DNA from: an uncultured Bacteroidota bacterium
GTDB lineage: Bacteria > Bacteroidota > Bacteroidia > AKYH767-A > JABDAW01
DNA length: 41,820 nt
Direction: 5' to 3'
Assembly (NCBI GenBank): GCA_903844645.1
Contig: CAIMUP010000111.1
Coordinates: 1 to 41,820, forward strand
This document shows, piece after piece, positions 1 through 8,788 of this stretch. How positions within the stretch are numbered: the first letter of the stretch is position 1; every line of letters begins with the position of its first letter. A program made the translations under genes and the position numbers. The notes under the pieces were generated by a model that saw nothing but the letters and a program-made list of their open reading frames with translations, was not told where the DNA came from and made no database searches.

Positions 1-1902
1 AAGTATTTCTTTATAAACTACAGTACCCAGAAGGTCGGTGATAAGCAAGGTTTCTGGGGAGGTGCTGGTGCTGTGGTGAATGTTGAGAAGGGTGGTGGCG
101 GGGTTGGGATAAACAGAAATACCAGTACTATTCTCCACGCTTTCTATTCCATTTATTGCTGAGAGTTTGGCAACAAACATATCGTAATTTCCCGCATTGG
201 TTAAGGTAGTTGTTCCGAAAGTGATGGTGGGACTACTAAAATAGCCAATTACCAATACATTCCCACTGCCGTCTGTGGCAACGCCGAAACCATAATCATA
301 CCAAAGCCCCCCTGCACCTTTTGCCCAGAGAACAGTACCTGAAGCATCGTATTTGACAATAAAAATATTGGTGCTTCCCGCATTGTTTAGGGTAGTCGTT
401 CCGAAAGTGATGGTCGGACTACTGAACTGTCCCGTTACCAATACATTCCCGCTGCCGTCTGTGGCAACGCCGAAACCACAATCATTATCTGTTCCGCCTG
501 CACCTTTTGCCCAGAGAACAGTACCTGAAGCATCGTATTTGACAATAAAAATATCGCTACCTCCCGCATAGTTTAGGGCAGTTGTTCCGAAAGTGATGAT
601 CTGACTACTGAACTGTCCCGTTACCAATACATTCCCACTGCCGTCTGTGGCAACGCCGTAACCAAAATCATCACCAGTTCCCCCTGCACCTTTTGCCCAG
701 AGAACAGTACCTGAAGCATCGTATTTGGCAACAAACATATCGACATTTCCCGCATTGGTTAAGGTAGTTGTTCCGAAAGTGATGGTGGGACTCGTAAAAC
801 CGCCCGTTACCAATACATTCCCACTGCCGTCTGTGGCAACGCCGTTACCAAAATTATCACCAGTTCCGCCTGCACCTTTTGCCCAGAGAACAGTACCTGA
901 AGCATCGTATTTGGCAACAAACATAACGTAATTTCCCAAAGTGGTTAAGGTAGTTGTTCCGAAAGTGATGGTGGGACTACTGAACTGTCCCGTTACCAAT
1001 ACATTCCCACTGCCGTCTGTGGCAACGCCGCGACCATAATCATTATCTGTTCCGCCTGCACTTTTCGCCCAGAGAACAGTACCTGAAGCATCGTATTTGA
1101 CAATAAACATATTACCAAGACCCGCATTGGTTAAGGTAGTCGTTCCGAAAGTGATGGTGGGACTCCTAAACCAGCCAGTTACCAATACATTCCCGCTGCC
1201 GTCTGTGGCAACGCCGAAACCAAAATCATTATCTGTTCCGCCTGCACTTTTCGCCCAGAGAACAGTACCTGAAGCATCGTATTTGACAATAAAAATATTG
1301 GTGCTTCCCGCATTGTTTAAGGTAGTTGTTCCGAAAGTGATGGTGGGACTAGTAAAAGAACCCGTTACCAATACATTCCCACTGCCGTCTGTGGCAACGC
1401 CACGACTATACTCACTACCAGTTCCGCCTGCTCCTTTTGCCCAAAGAACAGTACCTGAAGCATCGTATTTGGCAACAAACATATCGAAATTTCCCGCATT
1501 GGTTAAGGTAGTTGTTCCGAAAGTGATGGTGGGACCAGTAAAACCGCCCGTTACCAATACATTCCCACTGCCGTCTGTGGCAACGCCGCAACCAAAATCA
1601 TCACCAGTTCCGCCTGCACCTTTTGCCCAGAGAACAGTACCTGAAGCATCGTATTTGACAATAAATATATCGTAACTGCCCATGCCCCCAGTTAGGGTAG
1701 TCGTTCCGAAAGTGATGGTGGGACTACTGAACTGTCCCGTTACAAATACATTCCCACTGCCGTCTGTGGCAACGCCACGACTCCACTCACTACCAGTTCC
1801 GCCTGCTCCTTTTGCCCAGAGATAATTGGGTGCCTGGGCGATTGTGTTGATTGAAATTAGCAGCATGGCTGCCATGATTAAATTTGTAATTGTTGTTTTC
1901 AT
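1..1902 (-). CDS. SBBP-repeat beta-propeller protein with T9SS sorting domain (3' end outside window)
   Basis: A secreted surface protein of unknown ligand, read on the minus strand and cut by the window edge before its stop. The first 24 residues are a Sec signal peptide ending at AQA. There follow nine 62-residue repeats with the core GVATDGSGNVxVTG and PTITFGTTTLTN, each ending with the strand VLWAKGAGGTG; this is the pattern of SBBP (seven-bladed propeller) repeats. The last part, starting near base 110, reads ISVYPNPATTLLNI, the opening of a type IX secretion C-terminal sorting domain, of which about 50 residues are visible. The DNA repeats are spaced 186 bp (one step 189 bp) and nearly identical. 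The start chosen at 1902 sits 40 bp downstream of a TAnnTTTG box. The family and export route are clear from sequence; the function is not. Confidence 0.88.
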   Translation of the reverse strand, partial: MKTTITNLIMAAMLLISINTIAQAPNYLWAKGAGGTGSEWSRGVATDGSGNVFVTGQFSSPTITFGTTTLTGGMGSYDIFIVKYDASGTVLWAKGAGGTGDDFGCGVATDGSGNVLVTGGFTGPTITFGTTTLTNAGNFDMFVAKYDASGTVLWAKGAGGTGSEYSRGVATDGSGNVLVTGSFTSPTITFGTTTLNNAGSTNIFIVKYDASGTVLWAKSAGGTDNDFGFGVATDGSGNVLVTGWFRSPTITFGTTTLTNAGLGNMFIVKYDASGTVLWAKSAGGTDNDYGRGVATDGSGNVLVTGQFSSPTITFGTTTLTTLGNYVMFVAKYDASGTVLWAKGAGGTGDNFGNGVATDGSGNVLVTGGFTSPTITFGTTTLTNAGNVDMFVAKYDASGTVLWAKGAGGTGDDFGYGVATDGSGNVLVTGQFSSQIITFGTTALNYAGGSDIFIVKYDASGTVLWAKGAGGTDNDCGFGVATDGSGNVLVTGQFSSPTITFGTTTLNNAGSTNIFIVKYDASGTVLWAKGAGGLWYDYGFGVATDGSGNVLVIGYFSSPTITFGTTTLTNAGNYDMFVAKLSAINGIESVENSTGISVYPNPATTLLNIHHSTSTSPETLLITDLLGTVVYKEIL

Positions 1903-1941
1903 TTTGTTAATATTAGTTAGAGTTAGCTTTATTATTGGCGG

Positions 1942-1949
1942 CAAAACTA
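1942..1949 (-). promoter_or_regulatory. Bacteroidota -7 promoter box for the propeller gene
   Basis: The minus strand reads TAGTTTTG followed by CCGCC, matching the Bacteroidota -7 consensus TAnnTTTG. It lies about 40 bp upstream of the start at 1902. Confidence 0.6.
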
Positions 1950-2009
1950 CTAAACTATTTGGAATAACAATCCCCCAAAAACCATAAAATAACCCTGAAA
2001 AACGTCTGC

Positions 2010-2261
2010 AAGACTATAAACCCGTTATGAAAGACTGCAAACCCGTGGTGAAAGACTGCAAACCCGAGGTGCAATACTTCCTACCCTCTTTGAAAGACTT
2101 CCTACCCTCTGTGCAATACTTCCTACCCTCTGTGCAATACTTCCTACCCTCTGTGCAAGACTTCCTACCCTCTTTGAAAGACTTCTTCTCCATTTTGAAA
2201 GACTTCCTTTTGAAGATGAAGTCTTTCAAAATGGAAATGAAGTCTTGCAAAATGGTTTTTT
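2010..2261. repeat. 21-bp tandem array L1, 12 units, ending in a long hairpin
   Basis: Twelve consecutive 21-bp units fill this stretch, with unit boundaries at 2010, 2031, 2052 and so on to 2241. Core unit tacttcctaccctctg; earlier units carry gactgcaaacccg instead. The last units are inverted: 2169-2206 and 2218-2255 pair as a 38-bp stem (33 of 38 positions) around an 11-nt loop, with the inner 16 bp perfect. The array lies upstream of the propeller gene and downstream of the next minus-strand gene. Because 21 is a multiple of three, open frames of 78 codons run through it on both strands; I regard them as by-products of the repeat. Confidence 0.95.
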
Positions 2262-2270
2262 GAATGAAGA

Positions 2271-2315
2271 AGTCCAGGTATTCATCCCCCTTTTTTCGGA
2301 ATGATTACCTGGACT
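2271..2315. other. Stem-loop downstream of the 206-aa protein gene
   Basis: AGTCCAGGTA at 2271-2280 pairs perfectly with TACCTGGACT at 2306-2315 around a 25-nt loop. It sits just after the 21-bp array and about 30 bp past the stop of the minus-strand gene at 2347. There is no clear U-tract, so its role as a terminator is uncertain. Confidence 0.45.
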
Positions 2316-2346
2316 GCTTGAAATCCCGTAAAATTTAGCTTTCGGC

Positions 2347-2967
2347 TTATTTTGTGGGGGCAAAGGGCTTCCAGTCTGTCCAATCGCCAAAAAGGTCATG
2401 GGGAAGGATTTGACGGTTTCGGTACCACATATTTACTAATAAGGTCAGCCCTTTTATCACTTTTTCGCCTTTGCTGCTTGGATCAACCGCAACAATAGTG
2501 GTTCCATGATCAGGGCTTGTCTGAATTTGATGCGGACCCGTGCCTTTCATCCTGTAAAGAACAGAATGGGGTTCCGGTCCGTCCAATAATTCATCCTGAC
2601 GAGGACCTTGGCTGGTATGAGTTTTCAACTCCATATCAAAACTTTCAGCTATTTGGTTCGCTAAAGTATGGTTTGGGGCAGCGTTTACCAATATCTGACC
2701 GGCAATACGATACGCTTCTATGTCGCGATCCATAATATCTACCGCACCATCTCGCTCGGTAACCGTTTTTGTGGGAGGCGTGGTTTTGGTGCCTGCTTCA
2801 AAATTGGTGACATCAGTAATGTGCAAGTCAAAATTTGCTAAGGTAGGAAAGGGAGGGCTATAATAGATGTTTCCGGTCAATGCCAGTTTAATGGATCTTG
2901 CTTTAATCACTTTTCCGGGAACATCCTTGGGTTCATGTACTACGAGTTCGTATTTTGGTGCGCTCAT
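2347..2967 (-). CDS. Small protein of unknown function, Fn3-like C-terminal part
   Basis: 206 residues, no signal peptide or membrane segment. Residues about 25-115 are a helical-looking stretch beginning IKLALTGNIYYSPPFPTL, which resembles the N-terminal part of a common Bacteroidota protein type of about 200 aa. In that type a helical segment is followed by one fibronectin-III-like domain ending near a W-S/T-D/E-W-x-P motif; here GDWTDWKPF. Two other genes in the window (20127-20792 and 36821-37453) share size and layout. The gene stands alone on the minus strand between array L1 and YqgE. A weak -7-like box (CATCTTTG on the minus strand, 3011-3018) precedes it. The ORF is convincing; the family assignment is tentative and I propose no function. 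Confidence 0.7.
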   Translation of the reverse strand: MSAPKYELVVHEPKDVPGKVIKARSIKLALTGNIYYSPPFPTLANFDLHITDVTNFEAGTKTTPPTKTVTERDGAVDIMDRDIEAYRIAGQILVNAAPNHTLANQIAESFDMELKTHTSQGPRQDELLDGPEPHSVLYRMKGTGPHQIQTSPDHGTTIVAVDPSSKGEKVIKGLTLLVNMWYRNRQILPHDLFGDWTDWKPFAPTK

Positions 2968-3119
2968 GTTATTCTTATTTTATTTTTAATTAATTTTAAT
3001 TTCGAGGCGGCAAAGATGCAAAGAATTTGGACCACTACCAAATAAAGGGTAAAGATTTATTTGGAACCGGTTGAACAATTTCGGGGGAAAGAGATTTAGT
3101 TCTTATCGCCGAGGCATCC

Positions 3120-3719
3120 TCAATTCATCGAAGGGTCTTCAGGGAAATTTGCGATGACGGAGAATTCTTTACCCATCCCTTTCAGGACTTCGCGCCACAG
3201 GTGGTCGGGGTCTTTGGAGAACGGAAACCGAACATTGCCTTCGCCGATAATCCAGGTCTTGTCTTTGATTTCTTTTTTTAATTGTTTCGGTTCCCAGCCG
3301 CTGTATCCTGCAAAAAACCGGACATCATCGGCATGGACTTGCTTGGTATCAATCAAAAAAGCGAGGGTCTCGAAATCGCCTCCCCAAAAGATGCCATTCA
3401 CTATCTCGATACTGCCCGGCAGTTGCTCGCCAAGGCGATGAATAAAGTGAATCATATTGGTCTGCACCGGACCGCCGAAATAAACATTGCCGTCCAGATC
3501 GGGGAAGTCGTCCATCGCTTCATTAATGGTCATCACCATCGGTTTATTGAGGATAAAACCGACCGTTCCTTCGGTATTGTGTTCGCATAAAAGCACTACG
3601 CTCCTCCCGAAATACTGGTCATTCATAAAGGGTTCTGAAATCAATACCCTGCCGGCTTTTATCTCCATCTTTTGGTCGCTTATTCTGCCGATGTTCTCCA
3701 TATTAATCTTCCTTTTCAT
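3120..3719 (-). CDS. YqgE/AlgH family protein
   Basis: 199 residues with the hallmark DUF179/UPF0301 block VLISEPFMNDQYFGRSVVLL, then CEHNTEGTVGFILNKPM, VYFGGPV and FAGYSGWEPKQL. The family is widespread, named AlgH in Pseudomonas, and its biochemical role is not settled. The length matches the family at about 185-200 aa. The N-terminus is ambiguous: starts at 3719, 3701 (MENIGR) or the methionine before EIKAGRVL are all possible, and the AGGAAG preceding MENIGR could act as a ribosome binding site. It is divergent from the DUF2911 gene, with 156 bp between them. Confidence 0.93.
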   Translation of the reverse strand: MKRKINMENIGRISDQKMEIKAGRVLISEPFMNDQYFGRSVVLLCEHNTEGTVGFILNKPMVMTINEAMDDFPDLDGNVYFGGPVQTNMIHFIHRLGEQLPGSIEIVNGIFWGGDFETLAFLIDTKQVHADDVRFFAGYSGWEPKQLKKEIKDKTWIIGEGNVRFPFSKDPDHLWREVLKGMGKEFSVIANFPEDPSMN

Positions 3720-3844
3720 TGCATTAATTGTTTTGATTATAGCATCCTTTTATTGTTCTTGGAATCAGATTCGTTATAGTTACTTGTACGTTTAGTATTT
3801 TAATTTGTTTTGGTTTTGATAAAATAAATCTTCCGCTCCTTTTC

Positions 3845-3852
3845 TATATTTG
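3845..3852 (+). promoter_or_regulatory. Bacteroidota -7 promoter box for the DUF2911 gene
   Basis: TATATTTG followed by CATCC, an exact TAnnTTTG match, 23 bp upstream of the start at 3876. Confidence 0.6.
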
Positions 3853-3875
3853 CATCCATAAATAATTTAATAAAT

Positions 3876-4742
3876 ATGAAAAAGATAATCCAAATCACCA
3901 CAGCATTAGTAATCGCAATTGCCTTGATGCCGGCAACAATGAAGGCACAACTGAAACTTCCGCAAGCAAGCCCTAAAGCGCAAGTAACACAAACAATGGG
4001 GCTTACAGAAATCGCGATAGACTATCATTGCCCCGCCGTAAAAGGACGGAAAATATGGGGCGATTTAGTTCCTTACGATTCCGTTTGGAGAACGGGAGCC
4101 AATGAAGCAACGGTCATCTCCTTCTCCGATGATGTAATGATCGAAGGAAACAAATTGGCAGCGGGTAAGTACGCCTTTTTTACCATTCCCGGCAAATCGG
4201 AATGGACCATCATCTTCAATAAAAAGAAAGACCTTTGGGGAGCTTATGGTTACGACAAAGCCGATGATGTATTACGAGTAAAAGTAAAACCCGTAACGAA
4301 CGAAAACAACGAAAACATGGAGTTTTGGTTCTCTAAGATTACCATGAATTCATGTATCATTAATTTGATGTGGGAAAAGCTCCACGTTCCCTTCACAGTT
4401 ACCTCCAACACCGATGAAAAAGTGATGGCGTCAATAAAAGATTCATTAAATGCGAACCCATCCAAAGCCGTGCTTTTTCGTCAGGCAGCGGGATATACGA
4501 TGACTTCGGGCATGCACCTCGAACAAGGATTGGAATGGGCAAACAAAGCTCTTGCCATCAAAGCAGAGATGCGAGCTTACTGGACAATGGCACAGATTTT
4601 AGCGAAAATGAATAAATACGACGAAGCGATTACAGCCGCCAATAAGGCATTAGAAACGGGTAAAACAGATAAAGACTTCGCCGATATGAAACCAAATATT
4701 GAGAAAGCAATCGCCGATTATAAAACCAAAGGCAAAAAGTAA
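3876..4742 (+). CDS. DUF2911 protein with C-terminal TPR-like helices
   Basis: 288 residues. Residues 1-24 form a signal peptide ending MKAQ, so the protein is exported to the periplasm or surface. Residues about 30-175 match the DUF2911 pattern seen in Bacteroidota: LPQASPKAQVTQTMGLTEIAIDYHCPAVKGRKIWGDLVPYDSVWRTGANEAT (positions about 27-80), then LAAGKYAFFTIPG and WTIIFN. Residues about 215-280 look like two TPR-type helical hairpins (GLEWANKALAI, YDEAITAANKALETG). The function of DUF2911 is unknown. A strong terminator follows directly, so it is probably monocistronic. Confidence 0.9.
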   Translation: MKKIIQITTALVIAIALMPATMKAQLKLPQASPKAQVTQTMGLTEIAIDYHCPAVKGRKIWGDLVPYDSVWRTGANEATVISFSDDVMIEGNKLAAGKYAFFTIPGKSEWTIIFNKKKDLWGAYGYDKADDVLRVKVKPVTNENNENMEFWFSKITMNSCIINLMWEKLHVPFTVTSNTDEKVMASIKDSLNANPSKAVLFRQAAGYTMTSGMHLEQGLEWANKALAIKAEMRAYWTMAQILAKMNKYDEAITAANKALETGKTDKDFADMKPNIEKAIADYKTKGKK

Positions 4743-4761
4743 ACTACCTATATATTAGGAG

Positions 4762-4800
4762 TAAAAAAAGCCGCAACAATCGCTGTTGCGGCTTTTTTTG
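4762..4800 (+). terminator. Rho-independent terminator after the DUF2911 gene
   Basis: GCCGCAAC at 4770-4777 pairs with GTTGCGGC at 4785-4792 over a 7-nt loop, flanked by an A-run on the left and a T-run on the right, so it could work in both directions. Confidence 0.9.
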
Positions 4801-4874
4801 ACGCTTATATTTTCACTTCCTTATCTAAAATCTTTCTCTCGTTATCGCTATTTTCGCCCCTCATATCCGTTTTC

Positions 4875-5552
4875 ATGTTCAAGTCTTTCATAAATTTATT
4901 GTTCCCGAATTGTTGCCCCGCCTGCGATAACGCTTTGACGAATCCCAAAGATTTTATTTGCACCTTTTGCAGGTTTCATTTACCCAAAACCAATTTCCAT
5001 CCACATAAAATAAACCCCGTTTCAAAAAAATTTGATGGAAGAATAAATGTTCATTCCGCCACTTCGTTTTTGTATTATATAAAAGGTGGATTATCGCAGG
5101 GATTAATCTGGAATTTAAAATATAATGGACGAAAAGATGTAGGGATTTATTTGGGAGAACTATATGGTTACGACCTTATGGAAACAGATTTGTATAACAC
5201 CGTTGATGTGATAATCCCAATCCCTTTGCATAAAGATAAATACCGCAAACGAGGCTACAATCAAAGCGAACAATTCGCAGAAGGATTATCGAAAACAATG
5301 AATAAACCGACAGATTTTAGTACCACCGTAAAAACTATTTCAACCACCACCCAAACCACAAAAAGAAGGTATGAAAGATGGAAAAATGTAGAGAATAAAT
5401 TCGTGGTAAACGACTTGGAATTATTTCGCGGTAAGCATATTTTATTGGTGGATGATGTAGTTACAACCGGTTCTACGCTTGAAGCTGCCGCCATCGCACT
5501 TGCAATGGTGCAGGATATAAAAATCAGTATCGCGACCATAGCTTGTGCATAA
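4875..5552 (+). CDS. ComF family phosphoribosyltransferase-like protein
   Basis: 225 residues. An N-terminal zinc-ribbon-like region carries two CxxC pairs (CPAC near residue 14 and CTFC near residue 30). The phosphoribosyltransferase fold contains VIIPIPLH, KRGYNQSEQ and the PRPP-binding motif HILLVDDVVTTGSTLEAA. The set is typical of ComF/GntX proteins, linked to DNA uptake and recombination in competent bacteria; the substrate is unknown. It starts an apparent operon: 18 bp to the fRMsr gene, whose stop overlaps the next start. Confidence 0.92.
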   Translation: MFKSFINLLFPNCCPACDNALTNPKDFICTFCRFHLPKTNFHPHKINPVSKKFDGRINVHSATSFLYYIKGGLSQGLIWNLKYNGRKDVGIYLGELYGYDLMETDLYNTVDVIIPIPLHKDKYRKRGYNQSEQFAEGLSKTMNKPTDFSTTVKTISTTTQTTKRRYERWKNVENKFVVNDLELFRGKHILLVDDVVTTGSTLEAAAIALAMVQDIKISIATIACA

Positions 5553-5570
5553 TTTAAGATAAAAAATAAC

Positions 5571-6071
5571 ATGCCCGAGATTCTAAATATCCCTTCCGAT
5601 ACTCTTGATAAAGCAGAAAAATATCAAAGTCTTATCCCTCAAATAAAAGCTTTAGTAGAAGGCGAAAAAGATTTCATTGCGAATCTTTCAAACATCATTG
5701 CGGCATTAAAGTTTGGGATGAATTTCTTTTGGGTGGGAGTTTATTTTGTGAAAGAAAACGAATTGGTATTAGGACCCTTTCAAGGACCAGTAGCCTGCAC
5801 CCGAATAACTTATGGTAAAGGCGTTTGCGGTACTTCTTGGATGCAAAAGAAAACGATCATCGTTCCCGATGTAGATAAATTCCCCGGACATATTGCTTGC
5901 AGCTCCGAATCTAAATCAGAAATTGTTTTGCCGATATTTAATAACCATGAAGTAGCTATGATTTTGGATATTGACAGTTCGGAATTAAATACCTTTGATG
6001 CTATTGATCAGCACTATCTCGAAGAACTAACAAAGTTAATTGAAACCTTTTTTTATCGAGCATCTTTATGA
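5571..6071 (+). CDS. GAF-domain free methionine-(R)-sulfoxide reductase
   Basis: 166 residues, one GAF domain. The three cysteines of the fRMsr family are present as C76 (ACTRI), C86 (GVCGTS) and C110 (HIACSS). Their spacing of 10 and 24 residues equals that of Escherichia coli fRMsr (C84, C94, C118), so the enzyme should be active. It reduces free Met-(R)-sulfoxide in the cytoplasm with thioredoxin as donor. It lies 18 bp after comF-like and its TGA overlaps the next ATG (ATGA), indicating translational coupling. Confidence 0.93.
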   Translation: MPEILNIPSDTLDKAEKYQSLIPQIKALVEGEKDFIANLSNIIAALKFGMNFFWVGVYFVKENELVLGPFQGPVACTRITYGKGVCGTSWMQKKTIIVPDVDKFPGHIACSSESKSEIVLPIFNNHEVAMILDIDSSELNTFDAIDQHYLEELTKLIETFFYRASL

Positions 6072-7705
6072 AATCTATCCAGTATATTTTTATCGTTTCA
6101 GCAATACTAATTAGTGCCTCTTGTGCTCATATTGTTCCGCCAACTGGAGGAATAAAAGATATTATTCCTCCAAAGATGGTTAAAGCGATTCCGGATACCC
6201 TTTCCACCCATTTTAATGCCCCGCAAATCAAAATAGAGTTCGATGAATTCATCCAACTTAAAGATGAATTGAGCCAAATCGTGATCTCGCCTCCGCTGGA
6301 AAAACAACCTGATATTAAAGTGCAGAAAAAGAGCCTTATCATTAAGTTTAAAGAGAAATTAAAAGACAACACCACCTACAATATCAACTTCGGCAATTCC
6401 ATTTCGGATACGCATGAGGGAAATATCAAAGAAGGATTTCAATATGTATTCTCCACAGGCGATTATGTGGATTCGCTTACCCTCTCCGGCAGATGTAAAT
6501 ATGCTAAAGATTTAAAGACCGACAAAGGTATTTTAATCATGCTTTACAAAGATTTTAATGATTCTGTTCCTACTCTGCATAAGCCTGATTACTTCGCTAA
6601 AACGGACAGTACGGGGAATTATAAAATCAATAATATTAAACAAGGAACGTATAAATTATTCGCATTGAAAGACCTCAATAATAATTACCTTTTCGACCAA
6701 CCGGCAGAGGCAATTGGGTTAGTTGAAAAGCCTATTCAAATTAATGGAAAAGATACCGCAAACTTGTTCCTTTTCGAGGAAGTAAAAGCCAAGCAATACC
6801 TCGTGAAATCGTTTTGTGAAGAGTTTGGAAAGATGGTTTTTATCTTAAACAAACCGACTATTGATGTGGGCTTTAAAATCACTAATAATCCTGCAAAAGA
6901 TACTGCCGTTTCATTCTTTGAATATTCTATAGCACGAGATACGATTATCTATTGGTTCACCAGTTTTCCGCAGGATTCGATGAAGATTATTGTTAGTGAT
7001 AATGCGAAAAATATGGACACCCTTTCCATCCATATCAAGCCGAAGGAGCAAAAGAAAAACAGAGACAAGGTTGTTAAATTTATGCTGAACATTAATTCTC
7101 TTCCGAATAGCGGACAATCACTTTCTCCAGAGGGCGATTTACAATTGGTTTGTTCGCATCCGATTGTTGATTTTGATTCCACGAAATTCAGGATGAAAGA
7201 AGATACTTTACCTATTAAAAATTTCAAGGTAAGCGGTTTGGATTCTACAAAAAGAAAACTCGTAATAAAATATCCTTGGAAGGAGGGTGCAAATTATTCG
7301 CTCACGATTCTGAAGGGTACTTTCAAAGATATTTTTGGGCTGACAAATGATACTTTGATTATCTTCAATACTAAAATTAAATCTGCAAAAGACTACGGCA
7401 GTATGCGATTGAAATTTAAGGCTCCGAAGAACGGTACTAATTATATTTTGCAGTTATTGAATGATAGGGATGAAGTTTGTCAGCAGCATATTATTAGTGG
7501 AGATACGGTCTTGAATTATAATTTCTTGGATCCTCAAAAGTATAAATTGAAGCTTGTTTTTGATGCAAATAATAATGGAAAATGGGATACGGGCGACTAT
7601 TTTCGGCATCTTCATCCGGAACGAATTACTTATTGCAAAGAGATTTTCAATATCCGCGCCAACTGGGATGTGGAGGCGAATTGGACTTTGGGAGTGGTGG
7701 AATAA
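6068..7705 (+). CDS. Ig-like (Big_5) domain lipoprotein
   Basis: 545 residues. The lipobox LISASC places the acylated cysteine at residue 19, so this is an outer-membrane or surface lipoprotein. Residues about 25-130 form the SbsA/Big_5 Ig-like module: GGIKDIIPPKMVKAIPD, IKIEFDEFIQLKD, INFGNSISDTHEGN and YVFSTGD. A CNA-B/SpaA-like middle part (TGNYKINNIKQGTYKLFALKD) and a second Big_5-like region (LQLVCSHPIVDFDS) follow. Such proteins are common single copies in Bacteroidota and their role is unknown. It is last in the comF-fRMsr operon and converges on the HhH gene 33 bp away. Confidence 0.9.
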   Translation: MKSIQYIFIVSAILISASCAHIVPPTGGIKDIIPPKMVKAIPDTLSTHFNAPQIKIEFDEFIQLKDELSQIVISPPLEKQPDIKVQKKSLIIKFKEKLKDNTTYNINFGNSISDTHEGNIKEGFQYVFSTGDYVDSLTLSGRCKYAKDLKTDKGILIMLYKDFNDSVPTLHKPDYFAKTDSTGNYKINNIKQGTYKLFALKDLNNNYLFDQPAEAIGLVEKPIQINGKDTANLFLFEEVKAKQYLVKSFCEEFGKMVFILNKPTIDVGFKITNNPAKDTAVSFFEYSIARDTIIYWFTSFPQDSMKIIVSDNAKNMDTLSIHIKPKEQKKNRDKVVKFMLNINSLPNSGQSLSPEGDLQLVCSHPIVDFDSTKFRMKEDTLPIKNFKVSGLDSTKRKLVIKYPWKEGANYSLTILKGTFKDIFGLTNDTLIIFNTKIKSAKDYGSMRLKFKAPKNGTNYILQLLNDRDEVCQQHIISGDTVLNYNFLDPQKYKLKLVFDANNNGKWDTGDYFRHLHPERITYCKEIFNIRANWDVEANWTLGVVE

Positions 7706-7738
7706 GGTTATGAATCCAAATAGGTTAAAATTCGCATC

Positions 7739-8647
7739 CTAATTGACCGAAAGGTAGGGAGCGAGTTTAAGATATAATCCATCATTCATCAGGGTGAGGT
7801 TCTTAATATCGCTTACTTCTTTGTAATTGCCATGCTGCTTTCGATAATTAATCAAGGCGTTGGCAATCGTGATTTTGAGATAAGGATGCCTCTTTAAATC
7901 ATCGAAGGAGGCGATGTTGATATTTATCTTTTTTATCAAATCGGTATTCACGGTTATATGCTCTTCTATCTGATTATAATGCAAGGAGTCGAATGCATAA
8001 ACCTCTAATAATTGTTCCTTATTATTGAACCCGCCCAAGGCATCGCGATACTTGATGATCCGCCGTGCATAAGCGGTTCCGATACCATGAAGCTGGGTTA
8101 AAGTAACCGTATCGGCAGTATTTAATTCCAAAGTAATATCTGATTTTTGAATATATGCACCCTTCGGTTTATCAAACAATTTTTTCGACATCTCTTTCCT
8201 TTGTTCAGGGATAAGGATATAGGGACTCAACCTATTGTAATCGCTGTTACCGATGCAATACATCTTCTTAAAATCGTCTTTACTTTTGAATTTCCCGCCT
8301 TTGGTAATATAATTCCGTATGACCGAAACCTGCTTCGGACTTAATCCCATTTCGAGATAGTCATCATCGCTTGCGGAATTAGGATTGAAGGAGCGGATAG
8401 GGCTATCAGGATTGGTAATTTCATTCGTGTAATTCTCCTCCAACCTATCCTTAAAAGAAGAAGCATGTCGGTTATTCAGAGCCTTATCATTTTCAAATTG
8501 AGAAAAATCAATTACCCTATCACTCTCCATATAATCCATAGCCTTCATACAAACGATAGTCATAAAAAGCAGGGCCGACAGCCATAAAATCCCTTTCCTT
8601 TGCAAGTAAGTGTAGGTCAGGAATTCCTGATAATATTTCTTAATCAT
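7739..8647 (-). CDS. Helix-hairpin-helix (ComEA-like) membrane-anchored protein
   Basis: 302 residues from the start chosen. One N-terminal membrane segment (GILWLSALLFMTIVCMKAM) is followed by a charged linker and about four helix-hairpin-helix motifs: LGLSPKQVSVIRNYI, LHGIGTAYARRIIKYRDALGG, and NIASFDDLKRHPYLKITIANALINYR. HhH repeats of the ComEA type bind double-stranded DNA without sequence specificity; membrane anchorage suggests a periplasmic DNA-binding role, possibly in uptake. I start it at 8647 (MIKKYYQEFL) rather than the in-frame ATG at 8698. Family proteins begin this way, and the longer version would be translated through a promoter-like TTTCTTTGCAGCC. Confidence 0.88.
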   Translation of the reverse strand: MIKKYYQEFLTYTYLQRKGILWLSALLFMTIVCMKAMDYMESDRVIDFSQFENDKALNNRHASSFKDRLEENYTNEITNPDSPIRSFNPNSASDDDYLEMGLSPKQVSVIRNYITKGGKFKSKDDFKKMYCIGNSDYNRLSPYILIPEQRKEMSKKLFDKPKGAYIQKSDITLELNTADTVTLTQLHGIGTAYARRIIKYRDALGGFNNKEQLLEVYAFDSLHYNQIEEHITVNTDLIKKININIASFDDLKRHPYLKITIANALINYRKQHGNYKEVSDIKNLTLMNDGLYLKLAPYLSVN

Positions 8648-8788
8648 GCTATTATATATGGCTGCAAAGAAACGAATCTTTCTCGACCTATTCCCCACAA
8701 ATCAGTTCCGAACTGTGGGATGTGAATGAGGAGCGTGGGAGAAAAACCCATCAAGAGATGGAATCACCTTAATCCTTCGAATTTGAGC

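Noticed and set aside
353-1675. Plus-strand open frames of Val/Pro-rich repeats
   Set aside because: They are the antisense of the propeller repeats; the minus strand has signal peptide, repeats and sorting domain.
2014-2263. 78-codon open frames on both strands
   Set aside because: They are made of array L1 itself; a stop-free 21-bp unit opens frames automatically.
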